Assembly (NCBI GenBank): GCA_943349725.1
Contig: CALQZP010000002.1
Location: 1 to 45,102 of the forward strand
DNA: 45,102 nt
Origin: Candidatus Nomurabacteria bacterium
GTDB taxonomy: Bacteria > Patescibacteriota > Minisyncoccia > Phycocordibacterales > UBA10002
Reading direction: 5' to 3'
Part shown: positions 37,952 through 44,873 of the stretch, in pieces
Numbering within the stretch: the stretch's first letter is position 1
How the letters are laid out: every line of letters starts with the position of its first letter
Program-made: the position numbers and the translations under genes
The notes under the pieces: generated by a model
The model's database searches: none
The model's input: the letters and a program-made list of their open reading frames with translations, nothing else
What the model was told of the DNA's origin: nothing

Positions 37952-38227
37952 TTAAATGAACATCTGTATAAAAGAAAAGAAAAGTAAAGTCCCAAAAATG
38001 ATATGTATTATTGCATACTGTCCACTTTGCAGTTCCTTTAACCCGAAAGATCGAAATGCAAATAAGATTTCAGCGATTAAAAAAATTGGAACCAAAAATA
38101 CGAATGCATACGCGACATATCCCCATAATTCACCGGCAAACAGGGGAAGCACGAGCAGAAAAGGGATACCGAACGCCAGGATAACTGCACACATGAGAGA
38201 AAGATTTGCTTTTGTGATGTTTTTCAT
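37952..38227 (-). CDS. Small membrane protein, three predicted helices
   Basis: 91 aa, almost entirely hydrophobic, with three predicted spans (A-V-I-L-A-F-G-I-P-F-L-L-V-L, Y-V-A-Y-A-F-V-F-L-V-P-I-F-L-I, and I-I-H-I-I-F-G-T-L-L-F-F). No family recognised. It ends three bases before the tktB ATG, so translation may be coupled. Confidence 0.65.
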   Translation of the reverse strand: MKNITKANLSLMCAVILAFGIPFLLVLPLFAGELWGYVAYAFVFLVPIFLIAEILFAFRSFGLKELQSGQYAIIHIIFGTLLFFSFIQMFI

Positions 38228-38262
38228 ACTCTTATATCAGTTGCCTACCCCCCCCATATTCC

Positions 38263-38529
38263 CTACTTAACCATCAATTTCAATCCCAGCCCCCCCGTCA
38301 CCTTTTTCAAAAAAGAAAGCGTGGGGTTTGTACGGCCAGATTCAAACCGCGCCAGCGCGGACTGCGCCAAACCGATTCTTTTTGCAAATTCCCGCTGCGT
38401 AAGTTTTTTGTTTATACGAGCTCGTATCAAAGCTTCGTATAGTTGAAATTCAAACTCAAGCTGCTCGTAAGCTTGCTTGCGTCTTGGGTCTTTTATGAGT
38501 TCATCATGTAATTGTTTACCGGTTTTCAT
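38263..38529 (-). CDS. higA: HigA/XRE-type antitoxin
   Basis: An 88-aa helix-turn-helix protein. The HTH is L-T-Q-R-E-F-A-K-R-I-G-L-A-Q-S-A-L-A-R-F-E-S-G. It lies directly downstream of a RelE/HigB-type gene on the same strand, the toxin-first order typical of higBA. It would neutralise the toxin and repress the operon. Confidence 0.85.
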   Translation of the reverse strand: MKTGKQLHDELIKDPRRKQAYEQLEFEFQLYEALIRARINKKLTQREFAKRIGLAQSALARFESGRTNPTLSFLKKVTGGLGLKLMVK

Positions 38530-38540
38530 AACGTATCTAT

Positions 38541-38558
38541 GATAACATATGTGTTATC
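38541..38558. promoter_or_regulatory. Near-palindrome between higB and higA
   Basis: GATAACATATGTGTTATC, one mismatch, sits between the higB stop and the higA start. It is a likely HigA binding site, although antitoxin operators usually precede the first gene. Confidence 0.5.
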
Positions 38559-38876
38559 TTATGCAAGTTCCACTACTTCCTTTTGGATTTTTCGAGCATA
38601 TGCCATATCCCGCAGAGAGATTTTTCCGGTTTTTTTGATAAAACCATGGATAACATACGCTTTATTATTCTTAAAAAGATAGAGAATTCTGACTTGCTTC
38701 TTCCCGTGTATCCGTAGTTCAAATAATCCTCTTCCTAAACTCTTTGAATCCGGCATATCAATAAGGTGTCCGACTCTTTCCAACACTTCCCTCGTCCTAT
38801 CTACTCGCATAGATGTTTCTGGATCTAGGTTTTTTATAAACTTTTCTATTTTTTCATTCCAATAAATTACTTCCAT
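38559..38876 (-). CDS. higB: HigB/RelE-type toxin
   Basis: A 105-aa protein of the phage Gp49/HigB branch of the RelE superfamily, predicted to cut mRNA on the ribosome. Segments are L-G-R-G-L-F-E-L-R-I, then V-R-I-L-Y-L-F-K-N-N-K-A-Y-V-I-H-G-F-I-K-K-T, the typical arrangement with basic catalytic residues near the C-terminus. The start follows the stop of a truncated tktB copy by four bases, so its translation may depend on the upstream reading frame. Confidence 0.85.
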   Translation of the reverse strand: MEVIYWNEKIEKFIKNLDPETSMRVDRTREVLERVGHLIDMPDSKSLGRGLFELRIHGKKQVRILYLFKNNKAYVIHGFIKKTGKISLRDMAYARKIQKEVVELA

Positions 38877-38880
38877 ACGG

Positions 38881-39000
38881 CTATTTTATTTTCTCAACGA
38901 ATCCTTTGCGAATCGGCACCTGTTCGACATCTTTGCCTACGGTGAACTTGTCGAATCCGTCCCAAATTTTGGGGTTGAGTTTTACGGCATTGTTTAGCAT
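38881..39000 (-). pseudogene. Truncated copy of the tktB 5' end (remnant 1)
   Basis: A 39-codon frame, M-L-N-N-A-V-K-L-N-P-K-I-W-D, then G-F-D-K-F-T-V-G-K, then D-V-E-Q-V-P-I-R-K-G-F and a stop. It matches the first 26 codons of tktB, apart from an extra eight-residue segment that remnant 2 shares. It ends four bases before the higB ATG. Confidence 0.85.
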
Positions 39001-39070
39001 TTGACAAAAAAAAATGAGGCGTTATACTAGCACTACTTTTGGGATTTTCCCACGGCCCCCCGCAAGGGGG
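39001..39070 (+). promoter_or_regulatory. Plus-strand promoter with a hairpin 30 bases on
   Basis: TTGACA (39001-39006), a 16-base spacer and TATACT (39023-39028) form a consensus promoter pointing away from the tkt operon. CCCCCC-GCAA-GGGGGG follows (about 39055-39070), then AAAATTATTT. It could drive a short RNA of about 40 bases or be an inactive remnant. The promoter starts at the base next to the remnant's ATG. Confidence 0.5.
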
Positions 39071-39075
39071 GAAAA

Positions 39076-39495
39076 TTATTTCTCCTTTCGGTGAGTGTAC
39101 AGATTTTCAAAACCAGCGCAGACTTTCTTCCAATCTTCGTCATCAATCTGTATAAGTTTACTTGATAATCGCCGATAATCAAAGTTCCGCGATTGATGGA
39201 GCAGAACCACGCTTGTTTTCGAGAAAAGCTTTATCGGAACGTACCAACTTCCTTTTTTGCTTTGTGAAGTCATCGGTATACCTAAAAATGAATAGGTACC
39301 TAGCTTTTTGTAGATTAAAACTGGTCTTGAGAATAACCTACTCTTTCCGTTAATTTCCGTGCCAATATTTTCTCCCAGACTACACCACCAGACTTCACCC
39401 TCCTTAAACAAAGGTGGGTTTGCCGTACTCTCATGCAGTTTCTCTTTCAACCCTATCCACTCCAAAAATCTTTTTACTGTTTTTACGACAATCAT
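39076..39495 (-). CDS. PemK/MazF-type toxin-like protein
   Basis: A 139-aa protein. After an N-terminal helix (V-V-K-T-V-K-R-F-L-E-W-I), the PemK-like core reads G-E-V-W-W-C-S-L-G-E-N-I-G-T-E-I-N-G-K, then R-P-V-L-I-Y-K-K and P-M-T-S-Q-S-K-K-G-S-W-Y-V-P. In the family this fold is an mRNA-cleaving toxin. No antitoxin gene is adjacent, so it may be solitary or have another role. The ATG follows the stop of a truncated tktB copy by five bases. The longer frame upstream reads over that copy and is not real. Confidence 0.75.
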   Translation of the reverse strand: MIVVKTVKRFLEWIGLKEKLHESTANPPLFKEGEVWWCSLGENIGTEINGKSRLFSRPVLIYKKLGTYSFLGIPMTSQSKKGSWYVPIKLFSKTSVVLLHQSRNFDYRRLSSKLIQIDDEDWKKVCAGFENLYTHRKEK

Positions 39496-39500
39496 AGGGT

Positions 39501-39629
39501 TTAGGAAAATATCAAACGCTCTTCCCAAAATCCTTTCCGAATCGGCACCTGTTCGACATCTTTGCCTACGGTGAACTTGTCGAATCCGTCCCAAATTTTG
39601 GGGTTGAGTTTTACAGCGTGGTTTATCAT
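39501..39629 (-). pseudogene. Truncated copy of the tktB 5' end (remnant 2)
   Basis: A 42-codon frame starting M-I-N-H-A-V-K-L-N-P-K-I-W-D-G-F-D-K-F-T-V-G-K. About 101 bases match remnant 1 with roughly six differences. It ends five bases before the PemK-like ATG. Confidence 0.85.
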
Positions 39630-39632
39630 ATT

Positions 39633-39956
39633 TTATTTAGCAATAAGAAAAACCATAAAAAATACAAAAAGAAGCATAAGCAAGCAAAAAATACCTATAA
39701 GTCCTGGAAGGAGATTGAGGACCTTCGAGAAACCAGTGACATTATCAGCTCTATTCTTGGAAAAAGAAATCACAGAAACCCTGATCATTAAAAATATGAA
39801 GACAAGAAATGTTCCTAACAAATACAGGAGTGATATGGACTGGCCTCTTGTCTCTGTTTCGGGACTCATCGCTATACTTCCGATAATGGCAGGAAGAAAA
39901 AAGAGAATTATGGCTAAGATGTAGGCTCTTTTTGGTTTTGAAGATTGGTTTATCAT
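39633..39956 (-). CDS. Small membrane protein, three predicted helices (2)
   Basis: 107 aa with three hydrophobic spans (A-I-I-L-F-F-L-P-A-I-I-G-S-I, L-L-Y-L-L-G-T-F-L-V-F-I-F-L, and L-I-G-I-F-C-L-L-M-L-L-F-V-F-F). No family recognised. Its ATG overlaps the TAA stop of the upstream gene by one base (TAATG), which indicates coupled translation. Confidence 0.6.
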   Translation of the reverse strand: MINQSSKPKRAYILAIILFFLPAIIGSIAMSPETETRGQSISLLYLLGTFLVFIFLMIRVSVISFSKNRADNVTGFSKVLNLLPGLIGIFCLLMLLFVFFMVFLIAK

Positions 39957-40273
39957 TAAAAGTTTGCGTAATACCAATAAGAATAAAAAAGGCCGTAAAC
40001 ACTAAAAGCAAATGTGCCGACTGCTATGGGAATTAATATCGCTCCAGTGACGATATAGACTAACCGTGATTTGCCCTCCCGTAATTTCCTTCGTATTACC
40101 AGAAAAGATTGTATAGCAATCAAAAGAGATAGTCCGGAAATGAAAATATCTGTTGCACGACCGAATGAATAAGCAAACAACTCTCCTCTTTCGCCATGGT
40201 TAAAGAAGAAGATAATCAGGACGAACCAGAGAATTATATAGCTCACCCACCACGTTTTCTTGAAGAAAGTCAT
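39956..40273 (-). CDS. Small membrane protein, two to three predicted helices (3)
   Basis: 105 aa. It starts M-T-F-F-K-K-T-W-W-V-S-Y-I-I-L-W-F-V-L-I-I, with a second span near S-G-L-S-L-L-I-A-I-Q and a third before the C-terminus (I-L-I-P-I-A-V-G-T-F-A-F-S-V). The ATG overlaps the stop of a transketolase fragment (ATGA). No family recognised. Confidence 0.6.
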   Translation of the reverse strand: MTFFKKTWWVSYIILWFVLIIFFFNHGERGELFAYSFGRATDIFISGLSLLIAIQSFLVIRRKLREGKSRLVYIVTGAILIPIAVGTFAFSVYGLFYSYWYYANF

Positions 40274-40383
40274 ATATTTTGTGAAATTTGCTTACCGAGT
40301 TCGTCAAGGACTTTCAGGGCCATCGCACACTCCTCCTTGTTCCGGGGCTTGCCCCCACACCAAAAGCAAAATATATACTTCAT
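40270..40383 (-). pseudogene. Fragment resembling the tktA 3' end
   Basis: A 37-codon frame whose middle reads G-G-K-P-R-N-K-E-E-C-A-M-A-L-K-V-L-D-E-L-G-K-Q, against H-G-K-P-P-T-P-K-E-G-E-M-A-L-A-V-L-R-K-L-G-K-E at the end of tktA. It is more diverged than a simple duplication, so it may come from another allele. It starts three bases after the tktA stop. Confidence 0.75.
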
Positions 40384-40386
40384 ACT

Positions 40387-41310
40387 TTATTTGTTAAGTT
40401 CTTTACCTAGCTTTCGTAATACCGCTAAAGCCATTTCTCCCTCTTTTGGTGTCGGGGGCTTGCCGTGCCACTCAAACTTGCGTTCAAAGTCGGGAACACC
40501 CTTCCCTGGAATCGTATTTGCAATGATGACGGTGGGTTTGTCGAACTCGGCTTTGGCTTCACCAATCGCGCGGTGAATGTCCGCGAAGTCGTGCCCGTTC
40601 ACTTCAATCACGTGCCAGTTGAATGCCTGCCACTTATCGGAAAGTGGCTCAAGAGGCATAATGTCCTCGGTGAAGCCGTCTATCTGAATATTGTTGCGGT
40701 CTACAATGGCAATGAGATTACCGAGCTTTTCTTTCCCCGCGAGCATCGCGCCTTCCCAACTGTTTCCCTCTTCAAGTTCTCCGTCTGAAAGAAGCGCGTA
40801 AAACCATTTCTTATAGGAACGCCCCGCGTCAATACGCTCCGCAAGCGCCATACCGACCGCTTGCGAGAGGCCGGAGCCGAGCGGACCCGATGAGGTTTCA
40901 AGCGCGGGAATATATTCGCGGTGCGGATGTCCCTGAAAAATACTGCCGTATTTGCGGAGACTCTTTGTAAACTGTTCTACTCCATCCTTGCCGAAGTATC
41001 CCGCGTGCGCCATCGCCGAATACAGTACGGGACAGATATGTCCGTTTGAAAGTACAAGGCGGTCGCGTTCTGCCCAGTCGGGCTTCTTCGGGTCGTGACG
41101 CATTTCGTGGAAATACAGGTATGCGAAAATATCGGCCATACCGAGTGGTCCCGCGGTGTGTCCCGAACCCGCCTCAACGAGCGCTTCAATAAGCGAAATG
41201 CGAATGTCGTTCGCCTTCTTGGCGAGTTTCTGTATGTCCGCATCCGTAAGGTGCGTGTCGCTGGGGTTGTGGACACCATTGTGGTCTTTATCATCGAGAG
41301 TATGGGTCAT
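40387..41310 (-). CDS. Transketolase, N-terminal subunit
   Basis: The thiamine-diphosphate-binding half of transketolase as a 307-aa protein. It has G-S-G-H-T-A-G-P-L-G-M-A-D near residue 48 and the diphosphate motif S-D-G-E-L-E-E-G-N-S-W-E-G (canonical G-D-G is replaced by S-D-G), then I-V-D-R-N-N-I-Q-I-D-G. With the tktB product it would move two-carbon units between sugar phosphates. It is preceded by a small coiled-coil gene and rpe on the same strand. Confidence 0.93.
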   Translation of the reverse strand: MTHTLDDKDHNGVHNPSDTHLTDADIQKLAKKANDIRISLIEALVEAGSGHTAGPLGMADIFAYLYFHEMRHDPKKPDWAERDRLVLSNGHICPVLYSAMAHAGYFGKDGVEQFTKSLRKYGSIFQGHPHREYIPALETSSGPLGSGLSQAVGMALAERIDAGRSYKKWFYALLSDGELEEGNSWEGAMLAGKEKLGNLIAIVDRNNIQIDGFTEDIMPLEPLSDKWQAFNWHVIEVNGHDFADIHRAIGEAKAEFDKPTVIIANTIPGKGVPDFERKFEWHGKPPTPKEGEMALAVLRKLGKELNK

Positions 41311-41311
41311 A

Positions 41312-41575
41312 TTATTTTCCTATCCTTGTTGAAGTCTCAAGTCGTGACACCCTATCCGCCAAACGCGTGTGCGCGTCCCACGAGACTTTCTGGTCCACCA
41401 GAGCATCAATGCGATTGTTGGTTCCTAAAATCTGAGCGCCTATTCTCTGCTCAATACCCTGAATCTCTGACTCGAGCTTCGCAGTAAGAACCTTTTCTTG
41501 CTCTGAAAAACCATTGGCTACCATAGTAGCCAGCTTTTCCAGTGTCATCTTTTCTTTTCGAGCATTCTTCTTCAT
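41312..41575 (-). CDS. Unknown 87-aa coiled-coil protein
   Basis: A charged helical protein (M-K-K-N-A-R-K-E-K-M-T-L-E-K-L-A-T-M-V-A-N-G-F) with heptad-like repeats across most of its length (E-S-E-I-Q-G-I-E-Q-R, D-R-V-S-R-L-E-T). Small proteins of this type are common in these genomes but have no assigned function. The start was chosen at M-K-K-N-A-R; an upstream in-frame extension adds hydrophobic residues that look unrelated. It ends one base before the tktA ATG. Confidence 0.55.
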   Translation of the reverse strand: MKKNARKEKMTLEKLATMVANGFSEQEKVLTAKLESEIQGIEQRIGAQILGTNNRIDALVDQKVSWDAHTRLADRVSRLETSTRIGK

Positions 41576-41640
41576 ATCCTTTAAGTATACCACCTCAAAG
41601 ACAGTGTAAAAAGCACACCAGAAACGGCACACGGGGCGAG

Positions 41641-42327
41641 CTATCCCTTAGGAAACAACCGCTCAAGCTCCCGCACCGCCTCCGCCGGGTTTGCTTTGCC
41701 AAAAACCGCGGAACCTGCGACCAAGCGGCTCGCGCCGGCCTCAATGAGTCTCGGAGCCGTTTCAAAGTTCACCCCAATATCAACGCTAATCGTGAGTTCG
41801 GGGTACTTCTTGCGTAGATGTGCGATTTTGGGAAGGACCACTTCTTCATCAAGAGTCACGCCCTGAAATCCCACGCGGTCACTACCCATACACTGGACAA
41901 AATTCACTTCGTGGAGAAAGGTCTCCAATTTCTCAAGCGGAGTTGCAGGTTTGAGTGCGAGACCAATATCCACCACGTGCTTCCACTCTTTGAGAATATC
42001 GGAGAGTGTATCCGCGGGCGTGCTCTCAATATGGAGAATAACTCGGCTGGCTCCCGCGCGTACCCAAAACGGCACGGCTTCCTGCGGTTTCACCACCATC
42101 AGGTCAAACTCAAAATCAAAATCTTGCCAGAATGGAAAACCTTCCTGCTCATTCATAAGCGCGGTTATCTCTCCATGGTCGCCGATATACGGCCACGTCT
42201 TTGTAGGCGCGAATTTGCCGTCCACGATATCTATCTGCACCGTGTCCGCGACACCTTTAACAAGCTCGAGCTTCGCGAGTATCTCTTGAAAATCTTTGGG
42301 GAGAATAGCGGGGACGATGTGGTGCAC
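41641..42327 (-). CDS. rpe: Ribulose-phosphate 3-epimerase family protein
   Basis: A 228-aa TIM-barrel epimerase interconverting ribulose 5-phosphate and xylulose 5-phosphate. The N-terminus is V-P-A-I-L-P-K-D-F (usually P-S-I-L-x-A-D-F). The first metal-binding segment reads V-Q-I-D-I-V-D-G where the family has H-I-D-x-M-D-G, so the His ligand is Gln. The second His (in V-H-L-M-V) is replaced by Asp in F-D-L-M-V-V. The aspartates and the phosphate loop (V-A-G-S-A-V-F) remain. The operon context supports the pathway, but the changed ligands make the activity uncertain. Confidence 0.8.
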   Translation of the reverse strand: MHHIVPAILPKDFQEILAKLELVKGVADTVQIDIVDGKFAPTKTWPYIGDHGEITALMNEQEGFPFWQDFDFEFDLMVVKPQEAVPFWVRAGASRVILHIESTPADTLSDILKEWKHVVDIGLALKPATPLEKLETFLHEVNFVQCMGSDRVGFQGVTLDEEVVLPKIAHLRKKYPELTISVDIGVNFETAPRLIEAGASRLVAGSAVFGKANPAEAVRELERLFPKG

Positions 42328-42380
42328 AAAAAAATACTCTTTAATCTTGTAATCCGCTCTTCAAAATGCGCTACAGACCG

Positions 42381-42842
42381 CTAATCAACGAGTTGAAAAA
42401 AGTGATTGGCCCCCCACCCGCAGGTGCTTTTGCTGTCCAAATGCTCAAGATATCCCCAGACGACATATCTTCCTAGGCAAGGGCCTGGCGACGGCTCTGA
42501 CGGGTTCCACGTTAGCTGATAAAAGGCATAGTAACGTGTACTTTCATTGGCAGTCGGGTCAACAGGTAACTTTGGAAGATAGGGAGCGAGAGCGGTTTTG
42601 AAGTTTGGCGGCCAGTCGCCGGAGATTGTGTTCACTCCGCTAGAAGGATACGCTGAGTTGTTATTCTCGTAGTAAAGCTGTATGGCCTTTACGAGTTGCG
42701 CCAACTCCACCCGTCTTTGTGCATCCCTCCCTTTCTGCCGTGCCGTATTCAAACTCGCAAACACAATGGACGAGAGCATGCCGATGATGGCGATGACGAC
42801 GAGGAGTTCTATGAGGGTAAATCCTTTGCTGTGTTTTCTCAT
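42381..42842 (-). CDS. Type IV pseudopilin (4)
   Basis: A 153-aa prepilin with the leader M-R-K-H-S-K-G and then F-T-L-I-E-L-L-V-V-I-A-I-I-G. The globular part contains the Y-Y-E-N-N-N and Y-L-P-K-L-P-V-D-P segments found in pseudopilins and two cysteines. It starts six bases after the rpiB stop. It lies inside the sugar-phosphate gene cluster. Confidence 0.9.
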   Translation of the reverse strand: MRKHSKGFTLIELLVVIAIIGMLSSIVFASLNTARQKGRDAQRRVELAQLVKAIQLYYENNNSAYPSSGVNTISGDWPPNFKTALAPYLPKLPVDPTANESTRYYAFYQLTWNPSEPSPGPCLGRYVVWGYLEHLDSKSTCGWGANHFFQLVD

Positions 42843-42848
42843 TTGAAA

Positions 42849-43364
42849 TTATACCATATCAATTTTCTTCAGTCTTCTGATGTGTCGTTCATCATTTGAA
42901 AATGGTGTCAGAAGCCACAGGCGCACCGCTTCCTTGGCGTCTTCTAGTGTGACGAACCGTGTACCGATAGTGATGACATTTGAGTCATTGTGGTCTCGCG
43001 AAACCGTCACCATACTCGGGTTGTTGCCGTAATAGACGACCGCTCGAACACCGGGGACACGATTGGCCGCAATCATTTCACCCTGCCCGGAACCTGCGGG
43101 AACAATCCCTCGGACCAATCGGGAATCCCCCTTAGTAAAGGGGGTGCCGGAGGCGGGGGTTGTTGACATCTCTCCTCCCTTTTCTAGGGGAGAGTAGGAC
43201 GCAACTTTCCTCGCCATCGGTATCACATAGTCGGGATAGTCATCGGTCTTATCAAACGTAAGCGGACCACAATCCTCCACGTCGTGTCCCAGCGTTTTCA
43301 CGTACGCCATCAGCTCTTTTTTAAGTTCAAACCCGGCATGGTCACCGGCGAAATATATTTTCAT
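42849..43364 (-). CDS. rpiB: Ribose-5-phosphate isomerase B family protein
   Basis: Interconverts ribose 5-phosphate and ribulose 5-phosphate; 171 aa. The N-terminus has F-A-G-D-H-A-G-F-E-L-K. The active-site loop is P-A-G-S-G-Q-G-E-M-I-A-A-N, where the Cys of the E. coli type is absent and a Glu sits in the position used as base in the mycobacterial type. About 25 residues (Y-S-P-L-E-K-G-G-E-M-S-T-T-P... F-T-K-G-D-S) are inserted just before this loop and are repeat-encoded. The insertion is close to the active site, so activity should be tested. Confidence 0.88.
   Translation of the reverse strand: MKIYFAGDHAGFELKKELMAYVKTLGHDVEDCGPLTFDKTDDYPDYVIPMARKVASYSPLEKGGEMSTTPASGTPFTKGDSRLVRGIVPAGSGQGEMIAANRVPGVRAVVYYGNNPSMVTVSRDHNDSNVITIGTRFVTLEDAKEAVRLWLLTPFSNDERHIRRLKKIDMV
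43121..43197. repeat. DUF559-type repeat translated inside rpiB
   Basis: AATCCCCCTTAGTAAAGGGG, then GCCGGAGGCGGGGGTTG, then CTCCTCCCTTTTCTAGGGGAG. It has the same plan (hairpin, inner segment, hairpin) as the DUF559 ends, with diverged sequence. It encodes the insertion before the RpiB active-site loop. Confidence 0.75.
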
Positions 43365-43370
43365 AGGTGT

Positions 43371-43844
43371 TTACTTCGGCTCAAACCAGCCTGTGACTGA
43401 GGTATTCGAACTTCCCCACACGAATGGCACGCCTTGATTATTGCTAAGTTCGAAAGTGGTTCCAACTTTGTAGCTTCCGTCAGATTTCAGCGCGTAGGCA
43501 TAATGCTTTCCTTGAGGGTCAAGCATCGTACAAACGGGAAGATACGGCTTCAAACCCCCAGTCATCATACTACAGGGCAAGGACTCACTGTAGTTATTAT
43601 CATCAATCCAGTAATAGGTGTTGAAAACTCCCGGATAGGCATCATTCTTGTCAAAATAAAGTTCCAGAGCGGTTTTAATCTGCCGGAGTTCACTGACGCG
43701 TTTTGCATCCCTCCCTTTTTGCCTGGCGGTATTCAAACTTGCAAACACAATGGACGACAGCATACCGATGATGGCGATCACGACGAGGAGTTCTATGAGG
43801 GTGAACCCACTTTTTTGCATTTTTGAAAATTGAAAATTGGTCAT
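43371..43844 (-). CDS. Type IV pseudopilin (5)
   Basis: A 157-aa prepilin with the leader M-T-N-F-Q-F-S-K-M-Q-K-S-G and then F-T-L-I-E-L-L-V-V-I-A-I-I-G. The C-terminal part has two cysteines and ends W-G-S-S-N-T-S-V-T-G-W-F-E-P-K. It lies between gap and rpiB with gaps of six bases on each side. Confidence 0.9.
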   Translation of the reverse strand: MTNFQFSKMQKSGFTLIELLVVIAIIGMLSSIVFASLNTARQKGRDAKRVSELRQIKTALELYFDKNDAYPGVFNTYYWIDDNNYSESLPCSMMTGGLKPYLPVCTMLDPQGKHYAYALKSDGSYKVGTTFELSNNQGVPFVWGSSNTSVTGWFEPK

Positions 43845-43851
43845 TGAAAAT
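43822..43851. repeat. TTGAAAA heptamer array between gap and pilin 5
   Basis: TTGAAAA, TTGAAAA, TTGGTCA, TTGAAAA in seven-base register. It overlaps the 5' codons of pilin 5 and reaches the gap stop codon. Confidence 0.8.
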
Positions 43852-44861
43852 TACTTTAGCTCTTTCCCTGCCTCAATGACATGCTTCACCAGCGTGTTTG
43901 CGTACCCGCTCTCATTATCATACCACGCGAGAACTTTGACAAGATTCCCCCCGACAACTTTTGTCATCGAGAGTTCCGCAATGGCTCCTTCGGGACGGCC
44001 GAGGATATCGCTTGAGACAAGCTCTGCTTCGGCAACGGCAAAAATCCCTTGCCACCGCTTTTCCTTGCTGGCTTTCGTAAGCGCACTGTTAACCTCATCC
44101 ACGCTGGTGTCGCGTTTGGCGATAAAGGTAATGTCGGCGATGGAACCGCAGATAACCGGCACGCGAAGCGAGATGCCATCAAACTTACCAGCAAGTTCCG
44201 GATATGCTTTTGTCACGGCAATCGCCGCGCCAGTAGAAGACGGGATAATGTTTTGTGCCGCGGCACGACCTTCGCGAAATCCTTTCTTCCCTGCGGGAGA
44301 ATCCACGAGTGACTGCGTAGCAGTGTAGGCGTGCACGGTGTTCAGCACCGCTTTTTCAATACCGATAACCTCGTCCAAAATTGCGATGAGTGGTGAAGTG
44401 GCGTTTGTGGTGCATGACGCGTTAGAGCTGATGACACACTCCGAGAGCTTCTCTTCATTGAGTCCCATCAGAATGGTGGTACCGTCCTTAATCGGTGCGC
44501 TAATAATCACCCGCTTCGCACCCGCGTCAAGGTGTCCCTGCGACAGCTCCGCACCGGCGAAAAAACCGGTTGCTTCAATCACAATATCCACACCAAGACT
44601 CTTCCAGGGGAGCTTCCCCGGCTCTTTTTCAGAAAGATACGCCACCTTACGCCCTTCTACACTAAGGGACCCCTCGTCTACGACCACCTCAAGACCACTT
44701 CGCCCATAAGCGGTGTCGTACCTCAAGAGATACGCCATATTCTGTATGTCACTAAGGTCATTTACCGCCACGACCTCAATGTCAGGGTGCTTTATCGCTA
44801 CTCGTAAAAAAGCCCGACCAATTCTTCCCAACCCATTTATCGCTACGTTGATTTTTTTCAT
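43851..44861 (-). CDS. gap: Glyceraldehyde-3-phosphate dehydrogenase
   Basis: A 336-aa NAD-dependent glycolytic enzyme. The dinucleotide loop is N-G-L-G-R-I-G-R (9-16), with N-D at 34-35 as in NAD-preferring forms. The catalytic Cys150 is in S-N-A-S-C-T-T-N. It is the first gene of the minus-strand sugar-phosphate cluster and starts six bases after a TATAAT. Glycolysis and the pentose-phosphate genes here would exchange glyceraldehyde 3-phosphate. Confidence 0.97.
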   Translation of the reverse strand: MKKINVAINGLGRIGRAFLRVAIKHPDIEVVAVNDLSDIQNMAYLLRYDTAYGRSGLEVVVDEGSLSVEGRKVAYLSEKEPGKLPWKSLGVDIVIEATGFFAGAELSQGHLDAGAKRVIISAPIKDGTTILMGLNEEKLSECVISSNASCTTNATSPLIAILDEVIGIEKAVLNTVHAYTATQSLVDSPAGKKGFREGRAAAQNIIPSSTGAAIAVTKAYPELAGKFDGISLRVPVICGSIADITFIAKRDTSVDEVNSALTKASKEKRWQGIFAVAEAELVSSDILGRPEGAIAELSMTKVVGGNLVKVLAWYDNESGYANTLVKHVIEAGKELK

Positions 44862-44867
44862 ACAGTC

Positions 44868-44873
44868 ATTATA
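44868..44873 (-). promoter_or_regulatory. -10 element of gap
   Basis: Minus-strand TATAAT followed by GACTGT and the gap ATG at 44861. The mRNA would be leaderless. It would serve the whole cluster down to tktB if no internal promoters exist. Confidence 0.7.

Noticed and set aside
38541..38558. higBA as a fourth palindrome-bracketed module
   Set aside because: Only one copy of the near-palindrome is present, and it lies between the two genes.
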